Part shown: positions 25,127-33,194 of the stretch, in pieces
How the letters are laid out: each line of letters starts with the position of its first letter
Position numbering within the stretch: the first letter of the stretch is position 1
Assembly: GCF_036924745.1 (NCBI RefSeq)
Contig: NZ_JAZHSD010000001.1
Span: 806,001 to 870,000, forward strand
Length of the DNA: 64,000 nt
Direction of reading: 5' to 3'
Source: Bradyrhizobium sp. AZCC 1693
GTDB taxonomy: Bacteria > Pseudomonadota > Alphaproteobacteria > Rhizobiales > Xanthobacteraceae
The notes under the pieces: model-generated
What the model was told of the DNA's origin: nothing
Databases searched by the model: none
The model's input: only the letters and a program-made list of their open reading frames with translations
Made by a program: the position numbers and the translations under genes

Positions 25127-27181
25127 TCAGACGTCCAGCAGCTCGTCGCTGGCGAATTCCGCCTTGTCGGAGATGAAGGCGAACCGAGCCTCGGCCTTGG
25201 TTCCCATCAGCCGCTCGACAGAATCGGCGGTGCCTTCGCGGTCGTCGGCCATAAGCACCACGCGGAGCAGCGTGCGCCTGGCCGGGTCCATAGTGGTTTC
25301 CTTGAGCTGCGCCGGCATCATCTCGCCCAGGCCTTTGAAGCGGCCGACATCGACCTTGGCGTTGGCGTTGAACTCGTTCTTCAGCAGCGTGTCCTTGTGG
25401 GCTTCGTCGCGGGCGTAAACCGTCTTGGCGCCATGGGTGAGGCGATAGAGCGGCGGCACCGCCAGATAGAGATGCCCCTCGTCGATCAGCCGTGGCGTCT
25501 GCCGGTAGAAGAACGTGATCAGGAGCGAGGCGATATGCGCGCCGTCGACGTCGGCGTCGGTCATGATGATGATGCGGGAATAGCGCAGATCTTCTTCGCG
25601 ATAATGCGCGAGCGTTCCGCAGCCGATCGCCTGCATCAGATCGGCGAGCTGCGCGTTCGCCGTCAGCTTGTCCTTGCCGGCGGAGGCGACGTTGAGAATT
25701 TTTCCGCGCAACGGCAGCACCGCCTGGGTCTTGCGGTCGCGCGCCTGCTTTGCGCTGCCGCCGGCCGAGTCGCCTTCAACGATGAAGAGTTCGGAGCCTT
25801 CGGTCGCCGTGTTGGTGCAGTCGGCGAGCTTGCCGGGAAGCCGCAGCTTCTTCACGGCGGTCTTGCGTGAAGTTTCCTTCTCGGCGCGACGGCGCAGCCG
25901 TTCGTCGGCGCGCTCGATGACGAAATCCAGGAGCTTGTTGGCCTGCAGCGGATTGCCCGACAGCCAGTGATCGAACGGATCCTTGATCGCCTGTTCGACG
26001 ATCTTCTGGGCTTCCGCGGTGGCAAGGCGGTCCTTGGTCTGGCCCTGGAATTCCGGCTCGCGCACGAACACCGAGAGCATGACGGCAGCTCCCACCATGA
26101 CGTCTTCCGAGGTGATGGGGGCGGCGCGCTTGCCCTGGCCGATGCGCTCGGCGTGGTCCTTCAGGCCGCGCAGCATCGCGCTGCGCATGCCGGACTCGTG
26201 CGTGCCGCCGTCGGGCGTCGGCACCGTGTTGCAATAGGAGGAGAGGAAGCCGTCGGCATCCGCCGTCCAGGCGACCGCCCATTCGCAGGCGCCATGGGCG
26301 CCGTTGCGGCCCGATTTGCCGGAGAAGATATCCGGATGCACCAGCGTGTCGGCGTGGATGGCGGCGCCGAGATAATCCTTCAGGCCGCCCGGGAAGTGGA
26401 AACTATCCTCGGCCGGCACATCCTCGATGCCCTTCAACAGCGCGGGATCGCAGCGCCAGCGAATCTCGACGCCACCGAACAGGTAGGCTTTCGAGCGCGT
26501 CATCTTGAACAGGCGCTGCGGCTTGAAGGCGGCCTTGGCGCCGAAGATGTCGGTGTCGGGCTTGAAGCGGATGCGGGTGCCGCGGCGGTTGTTGATCTTG
26601 CCGAGGTCTTCGATCTTTCCCTTCGGATGGCCGCGCTCGAAACTCATTCGGTAGAGCTTCTGGCTGCGCGCGACTTCGACCTCGAGACGTGAGGAGAGGG
26701 CGTTGACGACGGAGACGCCGACGCCGTGCAGGCCGCCCGAGGTCTCGTAGACCTTGGAATCGAACTTGCCGCCGGAATGCAGCGTGCACATGATGACTTC
26801 GAGCGCGGATTTTTTCGGAAATTTCGGATGCGGATCGACCGGGATGCCACGGCCGTTATCGGTGACGGTCAGAAAACCGGCGGCGCCCAATTCGACTTCG
26901 ATGAACGAGGCATGCCCCGCCAGCGCCTCGTCCATGGCGTTGTCGATGACTTCGGCGAACAGGTGATGCAGCGCCTTTTCGTCGGTTCCGCCGATGTACA
27001 TGCCGGGGCGGCGGCGCACCGGCTCCAATCCTTCCAGCACCTCGATGTCGGCCGCGGTATAGCCGGCCTCGGCGCTGGTCGCCCGCGACGCCGCCTTGGG
27101 CGCCGCGCGGCCCTTCGGTTCCGCCCCGAAGAGGTCGTTGGCTGATTTCGGTTTTGTAGCTGATTTCAATGACTTGGACAT
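25127..27181 (-). CDS. parE: DNA topoisomerase IV subunit B
   Basis: ParE is the ATPase subunit of topoisomerase IV, which decatenates daughter chromosomes. The 684-residue protein has the GHKL ATP site (EVIDNAMDEALAG, VTDNGRGIPVD, TSGGLHGVGVSVVNAL), the transducer domain, and the TOPRIM motifs EGDSAGGSAKQARDR and MTDADVDGAHIA. KQARDR rather than KQGRNR favours ParE over GyrB. The first 35 residues are a low-complexity leader. ATG 27181. Its last 125 bp are the sequence duplicated at 23456-23581 and, in part, 24407-24496. It carries slightly different bases from those copies, so the present terminus may have been exchanged. Confidence 0.95.
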   Translation of the reverse strand: MSKSLKSATKPKSANDLFGAEPKGRAAPKAASRATSAEAGYTAADIEVLEGLEPVRRRPGMYIGGTDEKALHHLFAEVIDNAMDEALAGHASFIEVELGAAGFLTVTDNGRGIPVDPHPKFPKKSALEVIMCTLHSGGKFDSKVYETSGGLHGVGVSVVNALSSRLEVEVARSQKLYRMSFERGHPKGKIEDLGKINNRRGTRIRFKPDTDIFGAKAAFKPQRLFKMTRSKAYLFGGVEIRWRCDPALLKGIEDVPAEDSFHFPGGLKDYLGAAIHADTLVHPDIFSGKSGRNGAHGACEWAVAWTADADGFLSSYCNTVPTPDGGTHESGMRSAMLRGLKDHAERIGQGKRAAPITSEDVMVGAAVMLSVFVREPEFQGQTKDRLATAEAQKIVEQAIKDPFDHWLSGNPLQANKLLDFVIERADERLRRRAEKETSRKTAVKKLRLPGKLADCTNTATEGSELFIVEGDSAGGSAKQARDRKTQAVLPLRGKILNVASAGKDKLTANAQLADLMQAIGCGTLAHYREEDLRYSRIIIMTDADVDGAHIASLLITFFYRQTPRLIDEGHLYLAVPPLYRLTHGAKTVYARDEAHKDTLLKNEFNANAKVDVGRFKGLGEMMPAQLKETTMDPARRTLLRVVLMADDREGTADSVERLMGTKAEARFAFISDKAEFASDELLDV

Positions 27182-27547
27182 GGCTCTTTAGGTGTTGCGC
27201 GCGATGTCGCGCCGCGAATCGGTCAGTCTGACTATGCCACGGATGGGCTCAAAAGGTGACGGCCGGCAATGCGCCAAGCGCCTTGTTCCGGCCACGGCAC
27301 CTGATGGCGAGCCTCTATCAGGCAAGCGCGGCGCTGAACAGATAGCCGTAACGCCATCGGCCAAAGTCTGGAGAGACCACGGATTTTGGCTGGCGCGGAA
27401 GGCCGCCGCGGCGGGCGGAATTGAGTGTAATCACAAGCTTTGCCAGCCTTTGTGACTTGAAGTCACGCAAGCGGCTGGCTTAGCTGTCGTGACCCTTGAA
27501 TCAGAGGAAAATTCAACGGCGGAAACGGGCGGGAAGGCACTCAGGAT
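27182..27547. other. Divergent intergenic region, parE / DedA gene, with nested hairpin
   Basis: This 366-bp region has no gene. At 27442-27479 two nested inverted repeats occur: outer GCCAGCC (27442-27448) and GGCTGGC (27473-27479), inner GTGAC (27452-27456) and GTCAC (27462-27466) around TTGAA. The structure lies about 70 bp before the DedA start and may be an operator or leader hairpin. The rest shows no recognisable motif. Confidence 0.45.
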
Positions 27548-28078
27548 ATGCAAGACTTTGCGCGCGCTCTGGCTGATTTCGTGCGCGACAATCAGGCCTG
27601 GGCCGCTCCGATCGTTCTGGTGCTGGCATTCGGCGAATCGCTTGCCTTCATCTCGCTGCTGGTGCCGGCCTGGGGGGCGCTGGTCGCGATCGGCGCGCTG
27701 ATCGGCGTCAGCGGCATCAGCTTCTGGCCGGTCTGGCTGGCCGGCGGCCTCGGCGCGGCGCTCGGCGACTGGGTCTCCTACTGGTTCGGCTACCGCTACA
27801 AGGAGCACGTCGCCGAGATGTGGCCACTGTCGCGCTATCCCGAGATATTGCCGCGTGGCGAGGCGTTCGTGAAAAAATGGGGCGTGCCCTCGATCTTCAT
27901 CGGCCGGTTCTTCGGTCCGCTGCGGGCCTCGGTGCCGCTCGCCGCGGGTATCTTCGAAATGTCCTACTGGCCGTTCCAGATCGCCAATTTCGTCTCGGCG
28001 CTGGTGTGGTCGGCCGCCCTGCTGCTGGTCGGCGACGTGATGGGCAAGCTCGCCGAATGGCTGTGGCGGGTGGCGTAG
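27548..28078 (+). CDS. DedA-family membrane protein
   Basis: A 176-residue inner-membrane protein of the DedA/SNARE-associated family, which functions in lipid (undecaprenyl-phosphate or phospholipid) translocation and membrane homeostasis. Visible signatures are FGESLAFISLLVPAWGALV with its conserved Glu, GALGAALGDWVSYWFGYR-type sequence (LGAALGDWVSYWFGYRYK), and GRFFGPLRASVPLAAGIFEM with the essential Arg. Four or five membrane helices are evident. It is shorter than classical DedA (about 200) but complete. Single-gene unit by spacing. Confidence 0.9.
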   Translation: MQDFARALADFVRDNQAWAAPIVLVLAFGESLAFISLLVPAWGALVAIGALIGVSGISFWPVWLAGGLGAALGDWVSYWFGYRYKEHVAEMWPLSRYPEILPRGEAFVKKWGVPSIFIGRFFGPLRASVPLAAGIFEMSYWPFQIANFVSALVWSAALLLVGDVMGKLAEWLWRVA

Positions 28079-28271
28079 GGGCAGGCTGGAATAAGCGGAT
28101 GATGGGGGTGTTTTCCCAACGTACGTAGACCGGAGCATCTGCGCATTGCCGTCGCCTTGCCGTCGTCGTGCTATCGCAGAATCGCTGGTAGTTTCAGCGG
28201 CAATCAAGGGCACGGCTAGAAGCGGAAGAATCCCGCGAACCGCATTCATCGTCTTACTGGGAGGACTTCAC

Positions 28272-29261
28272 ATGGAATTGACACGTCGTCACGCTCTCGC
28301 CGGAGCCGCGGCTCTGGCCGCTTCGCCCTTGTTGCCTTCTGCGCCCGCCAACGCCGCCGCGCCGATGGCCGACAAGCAGGCGCCGAGTTTCTATCGCTAC
28401 AAGGTGGGCGACGTGCAGGTCACCGTCATTTCCGACGGCGTGAATACGTTTCCGCTCGGCGATAGCTTCGTCCTCAACGCGAAGAAGGACGAAGTCGCCG
28501 CGGCGCTCGAGAAGGCCTACATGCCGAAGGACAAGGTCAGCATCCAGTTCGGACCGCTGGTGATCAATTCCGGCGGCAAGCTGATCGTGCTCGACACCGG
28601 TAACGGTCCGGGCGCGTTTGCATCGAGCAAGGGCAATGTCGGCCAGTTCGCCACCAACATGGCTGCAGCCGGCTTCGATCCGAAAAACGTCGACATGGTG
28701 GTGATCTCGCATTTCCATGGCGACCACATCAACGGCCTGCTCAATGCCGAAGGAGCGCTCGCGTTCGCCAACGCCGAAGTGCTGGTGCCGTCCGTCGAGT
28801 GGAAATACTTCATGGACGATGGCGAAATGGCCAAGCAGACCGGCGAGCGCATGCCGGGCGTGTTCAAGAACGCCCGCCGAGTATTCGAGGCCGGGCTCAA
28901 GAAGAAGGTGACGCCCTATGAGTGGGGCAAGGAAGTAGCTCCCGGCCTGCTCGCGGTCGAGACCGCCGGCCACACGCCGGGCCATACCTCCTACGTGCTG
29001 TCCTCGGGCTCGGGCAAGGTGTTCATCCAGTCCGACGTCACCAACATTCCCTACCTGTTTGCGGCCAATCCCGGCTGGCACGCCTTCTTCGATCAGGACG
29101 CCGCGATGGCCGAAAAGGCCCGCCGCAAGACCTATGACATGTTGGTGGCGGACAAGCTCCAGGTTCAGGGCTTCCACTACCCGTTCCCGGGGCTCGGCAA
29201 CGTCGAAAAGGACGGCAACGGCTACCGGGTGATCCCCGCATCGTGGAATCCGGTGATCTGA
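28272..29261 (+). CDS. Exported metallo-beta-lactamase-fold hydrolase
   Basis: A 329-residue MBL-fold protein with an N-terminal twin-arginine-type signal (MELTRRHALAGAAALAASPL, cleavage near ANA-A). The metal site is SHFHGDHINGLL with further His in ETAGHTPGHTSY, Asp in QSDVTN and a late His in GFHYPFPG. It probably acts in the periplasm on a lactone, ester or similar substrate. ATG 28272 follows GGGAGGA. The family includes quorum-quenching lactonases and many uncharacterised hydrolases, so substrate remains open. It appears monocistronic; a palindromic repeat follows. Confidence 0.88.
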   Translation: MELTRRHALAGAAALAASPLLPSAPANAAAPMADKQAPSFYRYKVGDVQVTVISDGVNTFPLGDSFVLNAKKDEVAAALEKAYMPKDKVSIQFGPLVINSGGKLIVLDTGNGPGAFASSKGNVGQFATNMAAAGFDPKNVDMVVISHFHGDHINGLLNAEGALAFANAEVLVPSVEWKYFMDDGEMAKQTGERMPGVFKNARRVFEAGLKKKVTPYEWGKEVAPGLLAVETAGHTPGHTSYVLSSGSGKVFIQSDVTNIPYLFAANPGWHAFFDQDAAMAEKARRKTYDMLVADKLQVQGFHYPFPGLGNVEKDGNGYRVIPASWNPVI

Positions 29262-29270
29262 CACGCGGGA

Positions 29271-29373
29271 GTCATTCCGGGGCGCGCGCCAAGCGTGCGA
29301 ACTATGGTGCGCAATTGCGCACCTGGGAATCTCGAGATTCCGGGTTCGATGCTGCGCATCGCCCCGGAATGAC
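29271..29373. repeat. RPE-type palindromic repeat, family 2 copy 1
   Basis: Ends are GTCATTCCGGGGCG and CGCCCCGGAATGAC. Inside are TGCGCAATTGCGCA and GAATCTCGAGATTC, each a perfect palindrome. The same family recurs at 41519-41617 with near-identical core. It is located between the MBL gene and the PaiB-like gene. Confidence 0.8.
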
Positions 29374-29589
29374 CACGCTCTTGACGTCCGGCGGGCGCGG
29401 CCTTATAGCCGCGCCCATGATCAACGCTTCGACCATGTTCGCCGCTCGCCGCCGCCGCATTATCGCGGTTCGGGCGGTTGTCTGCGTTTGAGATCGTCGC
29501 CCCTGCCGCCGGATCGGATCCCGCGGCTTCTTCCTTTTCCAGAAAACGCGGTCTGAACTGGCGGCTCCTACGTCAAGCAGGAGTTTGAG
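29374..29589. other. Intergenic region before the paiB-argC unit
   Basis: About 215 bp with no gene seen. AGGAG at 29578-29582 is the ribosome-binding site for the PaiB-like gene. A CG-rich stretch with GCCGCTCGCCGCCGCC precedes it. No attenuator or riboswitch is recognised. Confidence 0.35.
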
Positions 29590-30276
29590 ATGTATACGCC
29601 TCCACCGTTCAAGTCCGACCGCGCCGCGAGCCTGGCGTTCGCGGAAGCGCGCGGGTTTGGGCTGGCCTGCGCGTGGGACGGCAACAAGCCGGTCGCCTCG
29701 TCACTGCCGTTCTATCTGACCTCAGCCAATGACGGCACGCCGCGCGCAGCGTTTCACGTCGCGCGTCACAACCCGCTGGTAAAGCTCGCGGACGGGACCA
29801 CGTCCTGGCTGCTGGCCGTCACCGGCGCGGATGCCTATGTGTCGCCTGACTGGTACGTCTCGCCCGACCAGGTGCCGACCTGGCTCTATCAGGCGGTGCA
29901 TCTGACCGGTCCGGTGCGGGCGATGTCCGACGACGAGCTCGCCGCGCAGATCGAGGCGCTCAGCGCCAAGTTCGAGGAGCGGCTGTTGCCGAAGAAGCCG
30001 TGGCTGTCGTCGAAGATGACAGCCGGGCGGCTGGAAGCGATGAAGAAAGCGATTGTGGGCCTTGAGATGACGGTTGAAGAAGTGGAGGGCAGCTTCAAGC
30101 TGAACCAGCACAAGTCCGAGACCGACTATGCAGCAGTCGCGGGGTCGCTGGCCTCGCAGGCCGATGCCGGCGCGCAGCAGATCGCGCATTTGATGAAAGA
30201 GGCACGGCCCAACGCCTTTGTAAACGAAGAGGCCTTTGCCAGCGAAACGAACCAGCTCGAAAGGACCGTGCCATGA
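29590..30276 (+). CDS. FMN-binding negative transcriptional regulator, PaiB-like
   Basis: A 228-residue protein of the PaiB family, with the split-barrel flavin-binding fold. Signatures are MYTPPPFKSDR at the N-terminus, RAAFHVARHNPLVK and WYVSPDQVPTWLYQAVHLTG (only part of each motif is needed for recognition). Known relatives repress sporulation or protease genes or act as heme/FMN-binding proteins. Its stop overlaps the argC ATG (ATGA), so it is translationally coupled to an arginine gene, an odd pairing. The start follows AGGAG. Confidence 0.87.
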   Translation: MYTPPPFKSDRAASLAFAEARGFGLACAWDGNKPVASSLPFYLTSANDGTPRAAFHVARHNPLVKLADGTTSWLLAVTGADAYVSPDWYVSPDQVPTWLYQAVHLTGPVRAMSDDELAAQIEALSAKFEERLLPKKPWLSSKMTAGRLEAMKKAIVGLEMTVEEVEGSFKLNQHKSETDYAAVAGSLASQADAGAQQIAHLMKEARPNAFVNEEAFASETNQLERTVP

Positions 30277-31265
30277 CCCTCACCGACAGCCACCAGCCCA
30301 AGACTGCCGGGGAGACCGCCGGCGCCGCGACCAAGCCCGCCGTGTTCGTTGATGGCGCATCCGGAACGACGGGGCTCGGCATTCAGGAGCGCCTGCGCCT
30401 GCAGAACGACGTCGTGGTGAAAAACATCGCCGAGGACAAGCGCAAGGATGCCGGCGCCAAGCGCGCGCTGATGGAGGAGGTGGACCTCGTCATCCTCTGC
30501 CTGCCTGATGATGCCGCGAAAGAAACCGTTGCCCTGATCGACAGCATGGGCGCTTCGGCGCCCAAGGTGCTCGATGCGTCGACGGCTTTTCGCGTGGCCA
30601 GCGACTGGACGTACGGCTTTCCCGAGCTCACGCCTGATCAGGCCGACAAGATCAGGGCGGCGCGAAAAGTCTCCAATCCCGGCTGCTATCCGACCGGCGG
30701 GATTGCGCTGCTGCTGCCGCTGGTCGATGCGGGTCTCGTGCCTGCGGACTATCCCGTCACCATCAACGCGGTCTCGGGCTATTCGGGCGGCGGCAAGTCG
30801 ATGATCGCAAGTTTTGAGGATGGCAGCGCGCCGTCCTTCGAATTGTATGGCCTTGGCTTCGAGCACAAGCATCTGCCGGAGACGCAGCTTTACTCAAAGC
30901 TGACGCGACGGCCGATTTTCGTGCCGTCGGTCGGCAATTACCGGCAGGGCATGCTGGTCTCGGTGCCGCTGCATCTCGACACGCTGGCGGGCAAGCCAAG
31001 CGGGGCTGATCTGCACGCCGGGCTGGCGAAGCGCTACGCGGGAAGCAAGTACGTCTCGGTCATGCCGCTCGAGAACGCGGCGACCAAGGGCGGGCGGCTG
31101 GAGCCCGAGGCGCTCAACGAGACCAACAAGCTCGAGCTTTACGTCTTTGCCAGCGAGAAACATCGCCAGGCGGTGCTGGTCGCGCGGCTCGACAATCTCG
31201 GCAAGGGCGCGTCGGGCGCGGCGGTGCAGAACATGCGGCTGATGCTCGGCTTGGCCGACAAGTAG
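30273..31265 (+). CDS. argC: N-acetyl-gamma-glutamyl-phosphate reductase, type 2
   Basis: Catalyses NADPH-dependent reduction of N-acetylglutamyl phosphate in arginine synthesis. The 330-residue protein has VFVDGASGTTGLGIQERL as NADP-binding loop, catalytic Cys in SNPGCYPTGG, and FEHKHLPE with the conserved His. The short dehydrogenase/dimerisation pattern is the type 2 form (roughly 310 residues), which differs strongly from the longer type 1 enzyme at 31362. A 20-residue leader precedes the domain. Coupled to the PaiB-like gene. Having both types adjacent is unusual; one may serve LysW-like or alternate substrates, but this is inference. Confidence 0.9.
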   Translation: MTLTDSHQPKTAGETAGAATKPAVFVDGASGTTGLGIQERLRLQNDVVVKNIAEDKRKDAGAKRALMEEVDLVILCLPDDAAKETVALIDSMGASAPKVLDASTAFRVASDWTYGFPELTPDQADKIRAARKVSNPGCYPTGGIALLLPLVDAGLVPADYPVTINAVSGYSGGGKSMIASFEDGSAPSFELYGLGFEHKHLPETQLYSKLTRRPIFVPSVGNYRQGMLVSVPLHLDTLAGKPSGADLHAGLAKRYAGSKYVSVMPLENAATKGGRLEPEALNETNKLELYVFASEKHRQAVLVARLDNLGKGASGAAVQNMRLMLGLADK

Positions 31266-31292
31266 CTGATCGAGTATTGCTGCGAGGCGAAC

Positions 31293-31329
31293 CGGTGGAC
31301 GGAGCGACGCTGCAGTTCTTTCGCGGCAA
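31293..31329 (+). repeat. Remnant of the methyltransferase 5' end between the two argC genes
   Basis: These 37 bp match 32424-32460, the codons VDEETLQFYRGN region of the methyltransferase at 32408, at 32 positions by eye. Translated they give VDGATLQFFRGK before a stop. The duplicate lies after the first argC exactly as the full gene lies after the second, so an argC-methyltransferase unit appears to have been duplicated and one methyltransferase lost. Confidence 0.7.
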
Positions 31330-31361
31330 GACAATCAGATGACGCCTCAAAGGAACGCGCG

Positions 31362-32411
31362 ATGAGCACGAAGAAGAAGATCGGCATTCTCGGCGCCTCC
31401 GGCTACACCGGAGCCGACGCGGTGCGCCTGTTGGCGCGGCATCCGAATGCCGAGATCACCGCGCTCACCGCCAATACCCATGCCGGCAAGGCCATGAGCG
31501 ACGTGTTTCCGCATTTCTTCATGCTGGATCTGCCGGAGCTCGTGGAATGGGAAAAGGTCGACTGGACCAGCCTCGACGCGGTGTTCTGCGGACTGCCGCA
31601 CGGCACCACGCAGGAAATCATCGCGGCGGTGCTCAAGGCCAATCCCAAGATCAAGGTCCTCGACATGTCCGCCGATTTCCGGCTGCGGGACAAGGACACC
31701 TATGCGCAATGGTACGGCCATGAGCACCGGGCGCTCGAATTGCAGGGCGAAGCCGTGTACGGCCTCACGGAGTTTTACCGGGAGAAGATCGCCGCGGCGC
31801 GGCTGGTCGCCTGTCCCGGCTGCTATCCCACTGCGGCGCTGCTCGCGCTGGTGCCGCTTGCGAAAGCAAAACTGATCGACGTCGACGACATCGTGATCGA
31901 CGCCAAATCCGGCGTTACGGGCGCCGGCCGCGGGCTGAAGCAGAACACGTTGTTCAGCGAGGCGGGCGAGGGGCTGTCGCCCTATTCGGTCGGCACCCAC
32001 CGGCACGCGCCCGAGATCGAGCAGGAGATCGGCGTCGCCGCAGGATCAGCGGTGACGGTGAACTTTACGCCGCATCTGATTCCGATGGCGCGGGGCGAAC
32101 TCTGCACGTCCCACGTCAAGCTCAATGGCGCGACGCCGGACGATTTGCGGGCCACGCTGGAGAAGGCCTACGCCAACGAACCCTTCGTGCATGTCGCCAG
32201 GAAGGGCCTATTGCCGCAGACCCAGAACGTGCGGGGCTCCAACTACGTGCAGATCGGCGTCGTCGCCGACCGCATCAAGAACCGGGCGATCGTTATCTCG
32301 ACGCTCGACAATCTGGTAAAGGGTTCTGCTGGCCAGGCAATCCAGAACATGAACCTGATGTTCGGGCTGCCCGAGATGGCGGGGCTGGAACAGATCGCGC
32401 TGTTTCCATGA
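31362..32411 (+). CDS. argC: N-acetyl-gamma-glutamyl-phosphate reductase, type 1
   Basis: Second ArgC, 349 residues. The NADP loop is GILGASGYTGADAVRLLARH, the catalytic Cys is in VACPGCYPTAAL, and the late GTHRHAPEIEQE is the type 1 signature. ATG 31362 is preceded by AAAGGAACG. Its stop overlaps the methyltransferase start by ATGA, so those two are coupled. Together with the type 2 enzyme just upstream it forms an arginine-pathway pair; no other arg gene is visible in this window. This copy most resembles the housekeeping enzyme of Rhizobiales. Confidence 0.93.
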   Translation: MSTKKKIGILGASGYTGADAVRLLARHPNAEITALTANTHAGKAMSDVFPHFFMLDLPELVEWEKVDWTSLDAVFCGLPHGTTQEIIAAVLKANPKIKVLDMSADFRLRDKDTYAQWYGHEHRALELQGEAVYGLTEFYREKIAAARLVACPGCYPTAALLALVPLAKAKLIDVDDIVIDAKSGVTGAGRGLKQNTLFSEAGEGLSPYSVGTHRHAPEIEQEIGVAAGSAVTVNFTPHLIPMARGELCTSHVKLNGATPDDLRATLEKAYANEPFVHVARKGLLPQTQNVRGSNYVQIGVVADRIKNRAIVISTLDNLVKGSAGQAIQNMNLMFGLPEMAGLEQIALFP

Positions 32412-33019
32412 CACGAGGTGCCGCGGTGGACGAGGAGACGCTGCAGTTCTACCGCGGCAATGCCGAGGCTTATGCCAAGCGCACGTTCACCTCGCGCCAG
32501 GCGCGGCTGATGGCGTTTCTGGCGCAGCTTCCGCCGGCCGCTTGCATCCTCGAACTCGGATGCGGCGCCGGCGGCGACACCGTGGAAATGCTGGCGCGCG
32601 GGTTCGAAGTTCGCGCAACCGACGGGTCGCGGGAAATGGCTGATATCGCGTCAAAGCATCTTGGCCGCACGGTCGAGACGCTGCTGTTTCATGATCTCGA
32701 TGAGGTCGAGACCTATGATGCTGTTTGGGCCAATGCCTGCCTGTTGCATGTGCCGAGGCCGGAGCTCGCGGATGTTCTTGCGCGGATTTGGCGCGCGCTG
32801 AAGGCCGAGGGCGTCTTCTACGCGAGCTACAAGGAAGGCGAGGCTGATGGACGCGACACGCTCAATCGCTACTACAATTATCCGTCGCCGGACTGGCTGC
32901 GTGCGACCTACGCCGATGCTGGCAAATGGAACTCGCTGTCAATCGAAACCGGCGAAGTCATAGGGTTTGATGACAAGATGGCGTCGATGCTGTTCGTCGT
33001 TGCCCAGAAAAGCGGCTGA
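32408..33019 (+). CDS. Class I SAM-dependent methyltransferase
   Basis: A 203-residue methyltransferase. Motif I is ILELGCGAGGDTVEML and the acidic residue of motif II is in VRATDGSREM. The adenine-binding and motif IV region is AVWANACLLHVPR, followed by a GVFYASYK strand. The start at 32408 overlaps argC (ATGA). The substrate is unknown; proteins of this form act on small molecules or tellurite-like compounds. The remnant at 31293-31329 shows that its 5' end was once duplicated. Coupling to argC is seen, but a link to arginine synthesis is not established. Confidence 0.87.
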   Translation: MTRGAAVDEETLQFYRGNAEAYAKRTFTSRQARLMAFLAQLPPAACILELGCGAGGDTVEMLARGFEVRATDGSREMADIASKHLGRTVETLLFHDLDEVETYDAVWANACLLHVPRPELADVLARIWRALKAEGVFYASYKEGEADGRDTLNRYYNYPSPDWLRATYADAGKWNSLSIETGEVIGFDDKMASMLFVVAQKSG

Positions 33020-33194
33020 CTTTCGCCCTTCAAGCATCGTGAAATTTCCCACGGTCAATCGAGCGAGAGAGTTCTCGCAAGGTGTGGCCGTCTGGCTATA
33101 GCTTTGAGACGCGAATCCAGTAGAACATTAGCCGGATACCGGCAGCACGTATGTCGGAAAACGTTCTGGGAATGCCGGACTGGGAATGCCGTAA

